Below are positions 1 to 5,828 of a DNA stretch of 7,096 nt, one piece after another. This DNA comes from Natrialbaceae archaeon B1-Br10_E2g27 (GTDB lineage: Archaea; Halobacteriota; Halobacteria; Halobacteriales; Natrialbaceae). Location of the stretch: the NCBI GenBank assembly GCA_001563885.1, contig LKMM01000132.1, positions 1 to 7,096 on the forward strand, written 5' to 3'. How positions within the stretch are numbered: the stretch's first letter is position 1; each line of letters opens with the position of its first letter. A model generated the notes under the pieces. It was not told where the DNA came from and did no database searches. It saw nothing but the letters and a program-made list of their open reading frames with translations. The position numbers were made by a program, and so were the translations under genes.

Positions 1-839
1 CCGAGCGTTCGCGTCCGCCAGCGTCGCCGTCCCGCTTCGACGTCGGCGGTGAGAAACGTTCCGTCGGCCGTGACGGCATAGACGGTTTCGCCGTAGCCAA
101 ACGCGATGATTTCCGTAGCTGGTACCTCGAGTTCGTGCCAGGGAGTGCCCCCATCGACCCCGTCGTCGGCTGCGGTTCTGTCGTACTCATAAACTGTCCC
201 GTCGGCGACGGCGTGGGCTCGAGTGAGCCGCCCGGGGTCGCCGCCGGGGTCGGCGCTGACGACAGTGGCGGGCGTTTCGCGGATACTCATCCAGCCGTTG
301 CCGAGTTTGTACAGCCCTTCCGTAGTGGCCGCAAGCGGGACACTCGTTGCGGAGACGTCACGGACATCGGTCAGGCCGGCGTGATCTACCCCATCGCCGT
401 GGACCCGGTAGACACCGTCGTCGGTACCGACGAGTCCGCCGTCGATCGCCCGAACGGCCGCGAGTGGCCGATCGGTCAGTGGCTCCCAGCTATCACGGGT
501 CGAATCGAACCGTGCCACTCGCCCGTCATCGTCGGCTGCAATCAGGAACGTATCCGCATAGCCAACGGCAACGGCGGGCCCGAAGCCGGTCTCCGTCGCC
601 GCCTCCGTACCCAGTTCGTCTGCCTCGAGGTCGACGACCAATACGTCCTCGGCGGTTGCGACCGCGAGGTGGTCGTCTACGGTGGCGATATCGTTTGCCG
701 TACAGGGCAGACAAAGGGAGAACTCACCGACGATGGCGTCGGCGATGTCGACTTCGACGACGCCCATACCGCTTGCGACGTAGGCACGGGTCGTCCCGGA
801 TCGGTCGGCGTAGACGCGTTTTTCTTCGAGCGTTTGCAT
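1..839 (-). CDS. Beta-propeller-like protein, C-terminus cut off by window edge
   Basis: No stop codon occurs between the ATG at 839-837 and the left edge, so 279 residues are visible and the C-terminus is missing. The protein is made of short beta-rich repeats that alternate hydrophobic strands with Gly/Asp turns, for example AVATAEDVLVVDL (59-71), GTDDGVYRVHGDG (138-150), TTEGLYKLGNGW (172-183) and ETVYAVTADGTF (251-262). This is the pattern of a WD40/PQQ-type propeller blade. A CLPC pair lies at 43-46. There is no signal peptide or membrane segment, so it is probably cytosolic. The N-terminus (EKRVYADRSGTTRAYVASG) resembles, from memory, the haloarchaeal HVO_0234-type propeller family, whose function is unknown. 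A TTTCTA box sits about 25 bases upstream of the ATG and supports this start and a leaderless message. It is transcribed divergently from the phosphohexomutase gene. The fold is reasonably supported; no function can be assigned. Confidence 0.8.
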   Translation of the reverse strand, partial: MQTLEEKRVYADRSGTTRAYVASGMGVVEVDIADAIVGEFSLCLPCTANDIATVDDHLAVATAEDVLVVDLEADELGTEAATETGFGPAVAVGYADTFLIAADDDGRVARFDSTRDSWEPLTDRPLAAVRAIDGGLVGTDDGVYRVHGDGVDHAGLTDVRDVSATSVPLAATTEGLYKLGNGWMSIRETPATVVSADPGGDPGRLTRAHAVADGTVYEYDRTAADDGVDGGTPWHELEVPATEIIAFGYGETVYAVTADGTFLTADVEAGRRRWRTRTL

Positions 840-859
840 ACCGGGGGAAGGCACTCGCG

Positions 860-872
860 GGTAGAAAGGATT
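860..872 (-). promoter_or_regulatory. Probable TATA/BRE region for the propeller gene
   Basis: On the minus strand this reads ATCCTTTCTACCC, with TTTCTA at 868-863, about 24-29 bases upstream of the ATG at 839. That is the expected spacing for a leaderless haloarchaeal transcript. The 90-bp divergent gap (840-929) must also hold the promoter of the plus-strand mutase. The only candidate there is the weak AT stretch around 896-905 (tccatttcag), about 27 bases before its ATG. Confidence 0.45.
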
Positions 873-929
873 CTGTCTGCTTGCATGGCTTCGGAATCCA
901 TTTCAGGGTCCCCGACGGACTAGACGGTA

Positions 930-2294
930 ATGGAAGTCTTCGGATCCAGTGGGACCCGCGGCGTCGCCAACGAGGAGTTGACGCCCGAGTTCGTTTTGCG
1001 AGTCGCGAAAGCGGCGGGGACGGCCTGGGGAGCCGACCGAGTTGGGATTGCACGGGATACGCGCTCGACCGGTCGAATGCTGGCCGACGCGGCCGCGAGC
1101 GGACTCGCGAGTACGGGAACCGACGTCGACCGGCTGGGAATCGTGCCGACACCGGGTGCACAACGGTATGCCGAACTCGAGGGCATGCCCGTCATCGTCG
1201 TGACGGCCTCACACAACCCACCGCAGTACAACGGAATCAAACTCGTCGGTGCCGATGGCGTCGAACTCGCCGTCTCCGACCTCGAGGTAATCGAGGAAAC
1301 CTTACTCACCGAATCGTTCGCTCATGCGCCCTGGGACGAAACTGGCCGTGTTCGGTCGGTCGACGGCGTTGCCCGGGATTACATCGACAGCCTGCTCGAG
1401 GCGGTCGACCGAGAGTCGATTGCCGATGCCGAGTTGACCGTCGCGATCGATCCTGGCCACGGCGCGGGCACACTCACAAGCCCGGAGTTCTTTCGCAAAC
1501 TGGGCTGTCGCGTCGTCACCGTCAACGGCCAGCCTGACGGCCACTTCCCCGGCCGTGACCCAGAACCAGTCGTCGACAATCTCGAGGATTTAGGGCGGCT
1601 CGTCCGGGCGAGCAACGCCGACGTCGGTATCGCCCACGATGGCGACGGGGATCGAGCGATCTTTTTCGACGAACACGGCGAGTACGCAGATGGCGAGGCT
1701 ACCTTCGCCGCCCTCGCCGCTGCTGAACTCTCCGCAGGCCAGACGACCGTCTCGGCGGTCAACGTCTCCCAGCGGTTAGTCGACGTCGTCGACGAAACTG
1801 ACGCTACACTCGAGTTGACACCGATCGGCTCGACGAACATCATCACCCGAATTCGTGAACTCGAGGCCGACGGCGAGTCGGTCCCCATCGCCGGTGAGGG
1901 CAACGGTGGCATCTTTTTCCCTGACTACCGGCTCTCCCGGGATGGGGCCTACACCGCTGCCCGATTTCTCGAACTCGTCGCCTCCCAGCCGGTCAGTGAA
2001 CTCGTAGCCCCCTACGACGGCTACGCGAACGTCCGGCGCAACCTCGAATATACGTCGACGGCCGAACGCGATGCCATGCTCGATGCGGCGGCAAACCACG
2101 CCCAGGAAGCCGACGCCGAACTCAACACCCGCGATGGCTACCGACTCGATTACGGCGACGCGTGGGTACTTGCGCGCCCATCGGGAACCGAACCGCTCGT
2201 TCGCATCTACGCCGAGGCTCGAGACGATGCCCGGGCGACCGACCTCGCCGAAGAGATGTACGCGACGCTGGCCGATGCGAAAGCCGGAAACTAG
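930..2294 (+). CDS. glmM: Phosphoglucosamine mutase / phosphomannomutase family protein (GlmM type)
   Basis: A 454-residue alpha-D-phosphohexomutase, full length for the family. These enzymes move phosphate between C6 and C1 of a hexose phosphate through a phosphoserine; in GlmM this makes glucosamine-1-phosphate for UDP-GlcNAc. All four domain signatures are present: FGSSGTRG at 4-11; the phosphoserine loop TASHNP at 92-97 (Ser94); the metal loop DGDGDR at 237-242 (Asp237, Asp239, Asp241); the sugar-binding loop GEGNGG at 322-327; and the C-terminal phosphate-binding loop RPSGTEP at 416-422. The ATG at 930 places the first motif at residue 4, as usual in archaeal members. Family membership is certain. 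Specificity for glucosamine, mannose or glucose phosphate cannot be read from sequence, so the symbol is provisional. The TAG stop lies inside the left copy of the 87-bp repeat, which fills the gap to the convergent eIF2B-like gene. Confidence 0.93.
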   Translation: MEVFGSSGTRGVANEELTPEFVLRVAKAAGTAWGADRVGIARDTRSTGRMLADAAASGLASTGTDVDRLGIVPTPGAQRYAELEGMPVIVVTASHNPPQYNGIKLVGADGVELAVSDLEVIEETLLTESFAHAPWDETGRVRSVDGVARDYIDSLLEAVDRESIADAELTVAIDPGHGAGTLTSPEFFRKLGCRVVTVNGQPDGHFPGRDPEPVVDNLEDLGRLVRASNADVGIAHDGDGDRAIFFDEHGEYADGEATFAALAAAELSAGQTTVSAVNVSQRLVDVVDETDATLELTPIGSTNIITRIRELEADGESVPIAGEGNGGIFFPDYRLSRDGAYTAARFLELVASQPVSELVAPYDGYANVRRNLEYTSTAERDAMLDAAANHAQEADAELNTRDGYRLDYGDAWVLARPSGTEPLVRIYAEARDDARATDLAEEMYATLADAKAGN

Positions 2295-2377
2295 TACTCC
2301 GCCAAGCGTCGACCGATGGGTCGAACCGATACCCGCCGACTGGTTCGACCCATCAGTTCAGGCTTGCCAAAGCACTA
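2291..2377 (+). repeat. Left arm (A) of 87-bp inverted repeat pair; palindromic element
   Basis: This segment matches the reverse complement of 3369-3455 at 82 of 87 positions, without gaps. The mismatches are at 2294, 2302, 2314, 2319 and 2330, and 2331-2377 is a perfect 47-bp match. The arm is also palindromic within itself: GATGGGTCGAACC (2315-2327) pairs perfectly with 2342-2354 around a 14-base loop, CAAGC (2303-2307) pairs with GCTTG (2362-2366), and CTAGT (2291-2295) pairs with ACTAG (2374-2378), all about one centre. It begins at the glmM stop codon and ends 7 bases before the eIF2B-like stop, so it fills the convergent gap almost completely. It could be a small miniature transposable (MITE) or REP-like element, or a shared 3'-UTR hairpin. 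No target-site duplication is visible. Confidence 0.93.
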
Positions 2378-2384
2378 GCGCCGA

Positions 2385-3236
2385 TTAGAACTGCATGATG
2401 CCGTCTTCGGTGACGACCGAACTGATGATCCGAGTCGGCGTCGCATCGTAGCCCGGGTTAGCAATGTCGAAGCCTTCGGCTGGCTCGAGCAACACCTCCG
2501 AGTTCGCCCGGTAGTTGTTTTCGAACGTAAAGCCGCTGCCGATGAACTTCGCAGACGAACCGACGACGGTGACGGGAACGCCGGCGTCGTTTGCAGTTGC
2601 CGCGATTGGATAGGTGCCGACTCGGTTGTAGATAACATCGTCGAGCAGACAGTTCATGCCGAGAAAGACCCGATCGCACTCTGATAGGTAATGACCTGCC
2701 GCGCTGTCGACGATCAGCGTGACGTTGACGCCGTCTCTGTCTGCGAGTTGGCGGGCCGTCCGACGGCCGAGCATCCGCGGCCGCGATTCGGTTACATAGA
2801 GATCGAATGATTTGCCATCGCCGAGTGCGTGCTCGAGCGTCGCCATCACCGTCGAGGAGTTTTCGTGTGCGAGCAAGACATCCCCATCTCGGATGAACGA
2901 GGCTGCCTTTTCGCCGGCTTTGTCCTTGCTCGTCTCGACTTTCGTGACGACCGATTCGATACTTTCTAACAGCCTGGCTTTTGCGTCCTCGACATCGTCG
3001 GCGTCGGAGTCGGTCACCTCCGTAACGATGCGCTTCTGTGTCGTATACAACGGTGCGTGGGAGTGATTTGCCCGTAACAGCGCACTCGAGTTTCGCTCGA
3101 GTGCCCGGTAGAACTCATCGACGGTCCGATACTCCCGGTCGGTCAGTTCGCGCAACGCGTTCGCCGCTTTAACCGCAACGATAGACGCACTCTGGGTCTG
3201 GAGTTCCCTGATTTCTTCGGCCGTCTCATCGATCAT
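2385..3236 (-). CDS. eIF2B alpha/beta/delta-like protein, probably not an active sugar-phosphate isomerase
   Basis: A 283-residue protein of the IF-2B superfamily, which includes eukaryotic eIF2B-alpha/beta/delta, methylthioribose-1-phosphate isomerase (MtnA) and archaeal ribose-1,5-bisphosphate isomerase. The N-terminal third is helical. The Rossmann-like C-terminal part has the family landmarks: AHENSSTV (123-130), TESRP (149-153), DSAAGHYL (177-184), NRVGTY (204-209) and the terminal TPTRIISSVVTEDG (266-279). In the isomerases a catalytic Cys lies in the HCN/HCH motif and a catalytic Asp in GAD; here these positions are Glu125 (HEN) and Asn195 (GMN). The closing motif and short length are more like eIF2B-alpha. 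An isomerase name is therefore not supported; a regulatory or structural role, or binding of a sugar phosphate or nucleotide, is inference. The start has an AT-rich box about 30 bases upstream. The whole unit lies between inverted repeats at 2291-2377 and 3369-3455. Confidence 0.85.
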   Translation of the reverse strand: MIDETAEEIRELQTQSASIVAVKAANALRELTDREYRTVDEFYRALERNSSALLRANHSHAPLYTTQKRIVTEVTDSDADDVEDAKARLLESIESVVTKVETSKDKAGEKAASFIRDGDVLLAHENSSTVMATLEHALGDGKSFDLYVTESRPRMLGRRTARQLADRDGVNVTLIVDSAAGHYLSECDRVFLGMNCLLDDVIYNRVGTYPIAATANDAGVPVTVVGSSAKFIGSGFTFENNYRANSEVLLEPAEGFDIANPGYDATPTRIISSVVTEDGIMQF

Positions 3237-3260
3237 ACCTCTATGTGTGCATGCGAGGGG

Positions 3261-3273
3261 TTAGATATTTTTG
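3261..3273 (-). promoter_or_regulatory. Probable TATA box for the eIF2B-like gene
   Basis: On the minus strand this reads CAAAAATATCTAA, the most AT-rich stretch near this gene, centred about 31 bases upstream of the ATG at 3236. The spacing fits a leaderless or very short-leader transcript. It lies inside the interval enclosed by the 87-bp repeats, so an inversion of that interval would carry the promoter with its gene. Upstream, 3274-3368 holds no recognisable gene, only weak palindromes such as TCGATCGA at 3347-3354. Confidence 0.5.
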
Positions 3274-3368
3274 TTCTCTCCGTTTTGCAACAGTTTCGAA
3301 GCGAACTGCTGGCGTCTCGACCAACGGGCGACCCGATTGTGTGGGTTCGATCGACCCGCCGCCTTCAG

Positions 3369-3455
3369 TAGTGCTTTGGCAAGCCTGAACTGATGGGTCG
3401 AACCAGTCGGCGGGTGTCGGTTCGACGCATCAGTCGACGCTTGACGGAGTAGTAG
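3369..3455 (-). repeat. Right arm (B) of 87-bp inverted repeat pair; palindromic element
   Basis: This is the inverted copy of 2291-2377. Read on the minus strand it has the same orientation relative to the upstream coiled-coil gene as arm A has relative to glmM, starting 18 bases after the TAG at 3476-3474. Its internal hairpin is a 15-bp stem (3390-3404 with 3419-3433) with one mismatch. Compared with arm A, the change at 3432 restores a pair at the outer end of the stem, while the change at 3427 breaks one in the middle, so the differences are not purely compensatory. The CTAGT/ACTAG termini of arm A are degraded here. Confidence 0.93.
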
Positions 3456-3469
3456 CGTCTACGTAGACG
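3456..3469. repeat. 14-bp perfect palindrome after the coiled-coil gene
   Basis: CGTCTACGTAGACG equals its own reverse complement. It lies between the TAG stop at 3476-3474 and the outer end of repeat arm B, so the 3' end of the hisI operon message would carry two successive self-complementary structures. It could be a protein-binding site, an RNA hairpin or chance. There is no T-run of the kind that marks archaeal terminators. Confidence 0.5.
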
Positions 3470-3473
3470 GGGA

Positions 3474-4634
3474 CTACGCCGAATCCTCTCTCTCGAGTGC
3501 GGCCTCGAGTTCGTCACGTTCGGTACGGAGTGCCTCGAGGTCGCGTTCGACTTCTCCGTCCGCCAGCCGCCTGCGTTCGTCGGGTGTCAGTTGGTCGATC
3601 GCTTCGGCGGCGGTCTGGAGTCGGTCGTACTCTGGGTCTCGGGTCAGTGAACGAACCTGGCCCAACAGTGTGACACACTCCTCGCCACCGATTCGTTCGG
3701 CAAATGGCCGGCGTTCGCGAATCTGCCGGCGGAGTACGCCGGCTTCCTCGGGTGGCCACGGCAGCGTCAACGGCTCGGCGTCGATTCGTTCGAGTGCCGT
3801 CCGCTGGGTGGCAACCCGTCGTTTGAGTACGTCGGCATCCTCGACGTAATGGTCGAGTTTCGACCGGGAGTACTCCGATAACTCGAGCAGTTTCGCGATT
3901 GGATACTCACCATCTGTGCGCTCTGTAATGTACTCCCGGAGATCCGGTGGCGGCTGGTCGAAGCTGACGAACGGATACAGACGGCTACGCTCGATGAGCG
4001 AAAATACCTCCTTAGCGGGGGCCTCGAGGCGGTACTCTGCAAAGGCCTCGGTGAGTGTCTCGTTGTAGGCCTCGATCGGCTCGCGGAGTCGCTCGACGGG
4101 GGCCTCGAGGTCGGCACTCGCGAGTTCGAGCAACTGTTCGTGGTCGTCGATTTCGTCCTCGAGTTCACGACGACGGATGATTGCGCCTTTTCGGGCTTCG
4201 TTGAGCGCCTCGCGCGCCTCGGTTCGTTCGGTGACCAGATCGACGTACTGTTCGGCGGGCGAAAGGGCCTCACGAGCACGCTCGAAGTCAGATTCTGCGA
4301 GCCGGCGTTTATCAAGAACATCCCAGGCGGCTTCGAACGCCGCCCGCCCCTCGAGGTCCTCGGGCAGGTTCTCGAGGAGAGTGACGAAATTTGCTTTGAG
4401 ATTGGCGTAGGCGGCGAAGTTCTCGCGGCCGGTGCCGGTTGCCTTATCAGCATAGGTATCGAGCAGTTTCGTCGCCTGCCGGTAGGCGTTTGCGGCGGTT
4501 TCGACCCCCTTCTCGCCGTGGGCTTCGATGTCGGCTTCGGCGGCTTCGAGTCGGTCACGAGCAGCCTCGAGTCGCTCGCGGGCAGACGTGGGTTCGTCTG
4601 CACTCGAGGCGGCTGTGTGGCTCTGGTCGCTCAT
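3474..4634 (-). CDS. Helical coiled-coil protein of unknown function, second gene of the hisI operon
   Basis: A 386-residue, highly charged and almost entirely helical protein with no signal peptide or membrane segment. Heptad-like stretches rich in Glu, Arg, Ala and Leu lie at about 17-40, 111-172 (with RRRELEDEIDDHEQLLEL at 154-171) and 353-383. A less repetitive central part (about 200-300) contains a conserved-looking aromatic/proline segment, YPFVSFDQPPPDLREYI (220-236), and PLTLPWPPEE (288-297). I recognise no catalytic motif. It resembles uncharacterised haloarchaeal proteins (DUF7118 is a possible match from memory, unverified). The chosen ATG at 4634-4632 overlaps the hisI TGA as ATGA, which suggests translational coupling. 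A 24-residue longer reading from 4706 would run deep into hisI and adds only an Arg-rich tail, so it was rejected. The gene is followed by the 14-bp palindrome and repeat arm B. Confidence 0.82.
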   Translation of the reverse strand: MSDQSHTAASSADEPTSARERLEAARDRLEAAEADIEAHGEKGVETAANAYRQATKLLDTYADKATGTGRENFAAYANLKANFVTLLENLPEDLEGRAAFEAAWDVLDKRRLAESDFERAREALSPAEQYVDLVTERTEAREALNEARKGAIIRRRELEDEIDDHEQLLELASADLEAPVERLREPIEAYNETLTEAFAEYRLEAPAKEVFSLIERSRLYPFVSFDQPPPDLREYITERTDGEYPIAKLLELSEYSRSKLDHYVEDADVLKRRVATQRTALERIDAEPLTLPWPPEEAGVLRRQIRERRPFAERIGGEECVTLLGQVRSLTRDPEYDRLQTAAEAIDQLTPDERRRLADGEVERDLEALRTERDELEAALEREDSA

Positions 4635-5002
4635 TCCTCGTAGACGGTGTCGGGATCGAACACTTTCTCCCCGACGTTCTCGCCGTCGATCGTCCGATAG
4701 AAACACGAACGGTGGCCGGTGTGACAGGAGCCGACCGTCTGGTCGACGATATAGAGGAGCGTATCGGCATCACAGTCGACTCGCACCTCCTCGACGTGTT
4801 GAACGTGGCCGCTCGTTTTCCCTTTCTGCCAGAGTTCCTCCCGGCTCCGTGAGTAGTAGTGAGCCAGTCCACTCTCGCGGGTTCGCTCGAGTGCCTCGGG
4901 GGAGACGTAGGCGAGCATGAGTACCGCGCCCGTTTCGGCGTCCTGTGCAACGGCGGGGACCAGTCCGTCCTCGCCGAAATCGACCGTCACGGTGTCGTCC
5001 AT
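4631..5002 (-). CDS. hisI: Phosphoribosyl-AMP cyclohydrolase HisI
   Basis: A 123-residue cytosolic enzyme that opens the purine ring of phosphoribosyl-AMP in the third step of histidine biosynthesis. The signatures are clear: VPAVAQD at 15-21, the WQKGKTSGH block at 58-66, DCDAD at 76-80 and SCHTGHRSCFYR at 92-103. The family's zinc-binding cysteines correspond to Cys77, Cys93 and Cys100; the Mg-binding aspartates correspond to Asp76, Asp78 and Asp80. It has only the cyclohydrolase domain, with no fused HisE pyrophosphohydrolase, so HisE must be encoded elsewhere. The length is normal for a stand-alone archaeal HisI. The stop overlaps the ATG of the downstream coiled-coil gene by four bases (ATGA). 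No other his gene lies in the window. Confidence 0.97.
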   Translation of the reverse strand: MDDTVTVDFGEDGLVPAVAQDAETGAVLMLAYVSPEALERTRESGLAHYYSRSREELWQKGKTSGHVQHVEEVRVDCDADTLLYIVDQTVGSCHTGHRSCFYRTIDGENVGEKVFDPDTVYEE

Positions 5003-5026
5003 ACCTCGATGGTAGTCCGTCGTGGC

Positions 5027-5037
5027 GATAGGTCTTT
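5027..5037 (-). promoter_or_regulatory. Weak candidate promoter of the hisI operon
   Basis: On the minus strand, an A-rich run followed by ACCTATC lies about 25-35 bases upstream of the hisI ATG (5002), where a leaderless haloarchaeal promoter would sit. The match is poor. The assignment rests on position and on the 67-bp gap that separates hisI from the toxin gene. Confidence 0.3.
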
Positions 5038-5069
5038 TGCCACTGGCTCGAGGGTGGTTGGCAGCGTGT

Positions 5070-5441
5070 TCACGTGGCGAACTCGATGTCGAGACCGATG
5101 TCGTCAGCTAGGTATTCGACGGCTTGCCTGAGTATCGTTTCGGCAAACTCGTCTGTGACGTATCCTTGTGGGGCTGAGACTGAATCATGCTTGATCGTCG
5201 AAAGAACCCACGGCGAGCAATACGACGTCTTGGTTGGGTCGTTGCCAGTAACCCAGTTTGTGCTTTTGATTTCGACGTTCTTGGGCAAATCACTCAGCGT
5301 AAGACCGGCGCAAATGTATTCTTCTCCCCGGTACGGGAGGGTGTCAGCGGCCAGCACTAGCCATGGTCGAGGGCGGCTTCCTTCGTTGTACGGATCGGGA
5401 GCCCAAAAAACATCTCCGGCTCGAAACGGATCGTCACTCAT
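5070..5441 (-). CDS. PemK/MazF-family toxin, probable endoribonuclease
   Basis: A 123-residue protein matching the PemK/MazF family, whose members are usually sequence-specific mRNA interferases held inactive by a cognate antitoxin. The N-terminal beta-strand signature GDVFWAPDPYNEGSRPRPWLVL (split as 9-18 and 19-30) has Arg23 and Arg25 in the loop where MazF proteins keep a catalytic Arg, followed by the Pro-Trp-Leu-Val strand. CSPWVLSTIKHDSV (75-88) corresponds to the second conserved block, which contains the family's Ser/Thr. The C-terminal helix is ETILRQAVEYLADDIGL (101-117). The ATG at 5441 was chosen because it lies inside the upstream gene's end (ATGAGTGA, 8-bp overlap) and gives the usual short lead-in to GDVFW; a start 14 residues earlier is possible but less likely. 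The coding sequence is less GC-rich than its neighbours. Family membership is well supported; toxicity is inferred. Confidence 0.87.
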   Translation of the reverse strand: MSDDPFRAGDVFWAPDPYNEGSRPRPWLVLAADTLPYRGEEYICAGLTLSDLPKNVEIKSTNWVTGNDPTKTSYCSPWVLSTIKHDSVSAPQGYVTDEFAETILRQAVEYLADDIGLDIEFAT

Positions 5442-5808
5442 CTCGGTGCGTTCGGGGGTCAACTGCGTGTGCTTCCCATTCACCCATCTGTGGAGTTTCG
5501 TCCTCGTCTTCGTGAGCGTCTAGAGTCGCTCCTGAATGGGTGCTTGCAGCGTCGACGCTTAGGTCGTGATCACTGACCCGCCAATAAGTCCCGTGATGAT
5601 CGACTCGGCCCCGCTCTCGCAATCGGACGAGTGTCGGTCCGACAGAACCTGCTTTCACATCCGTCCGGGCGGCGATTTCGCTTTGCGTGAACGCTTTGTC
5701 AGCGTGCTCACGAAGGAAACTGAGGATTCTTGCCGGGTTCGTCTCCGGTGTTGGGCCGTTGTTATCTTCTTGCCCAATTTCCTCGAACCGGTCTTTACTA
5801 ATGGGCAT
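5434..5808 (-). CDS. Winged-helix DNA-binding protein, probable antitoxin/autoregulator of the MazF-type toxin
   Basis: A 124-residue protein. Residues 26-79 form a winged helix-turn-helix: helix PARILSFLREH (26-36), TQSEIAARTD (41-50), the recognition helix SVGPTLVRLRERG (55-67), and the wing RVDHHGTYWRVSD (68-80). The tail (80-124) is acidic, His/Asp/Glu-rich and probably disordered, as expected of an antitoxin segment that wraps a toxin. The layout (DNA-binding domain first, acidic tail second, located immediately upstream of and overlapping the toxin) supports an antitoxin role. Classical MazE proteins use an AbrB-type fold instead. The ATG at 5808 opens MPISKDRFEE, which looks like the natural N-terminus; the 53-residue extension back to 5967 runs through the AT-rich promoter and reads like non-coding DNA. 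MarR-like haloarchaeal regulators are the closest general description. The antitoxin function is inference from context. Confidence 0.82.
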   Translation of the reverse strand: MPISKDRFEEIGQEDNNGPTPETNPARILSFLREHADKAFTQSEIAARTDVKAGSVGPTLVRLRERGRVDHHGTYWRVSDHDLSVDAASTHSGATLDAHEDEDETPQMGEWEAHAVDPRTHRDE

Positions 5809-5828
5809 ATCTACACGTACAGCACAGA

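Noticed and set aside
135..923. Plus-strand 262-codon open frame opposite the propeller gene
   Set aside because: The minus strand carries a longer acidic frame with clear propeller repeats and a promoter box; the plus frame is a shadow without recognisable motifs.
347..1537. Plus-strand 396-codon open frame spanning the divergent gap
   Set aside because: Its translation is extremely Arg-rich and low in complexity, and it overlaps both the propeller gene and glmM.
2342..2351. tRNA T-loop-like GGTTCGACCC inside the repeat arms
   Set aside because: The flanking bases do not form the 5-bp T stem, and no acceptor, D or anticodon arm can be placed.
2385..3236. Naming the gene ribose-1,5-bisphosphate isomerase
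   Set aside because: The catalytic Cys and Asp positions are Glu125 and Asn195, the length is short and the C-terminus resembles eIF2B-alpha.
3237..3473. Small gene, terminator or CRISPR in the gap upstream of the eIF2B-like gene
   Set aside because: Apart from the promoter box, repeat arm B and a 14-bp palindrome, nothing was found: no spaced repeats, no T-rich terminator and no convincing frame.
4140..4643. Plus-strand 167-codon frame inside the coiled-coil gene
   Set aside because: Shadow of the highly biased coiled-coil coding strand; no motif or promoter.
3474..4706. Longer start for the coiled-coil gene at 4706
   Set aside because: It would overlap hisI by more than 70 bases and add an Arg-rich tail; the ATGA-coupled start at 4634 is far more natural.
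5442..5483. Extended start for the MazF-type toxin
   Set aside because: The extra 14 residues precede the conserved family start and fall within the antitoxin gene; the ATG at 5441 gives the usual 8-bp overlap.
5074..5523. Plus-strand 149-codon frame opposite the toxin
   Set aside because: It is Ser/Val-rich with no recognisable domain, while the opposite strand shows clear PemK/MazF motifs.
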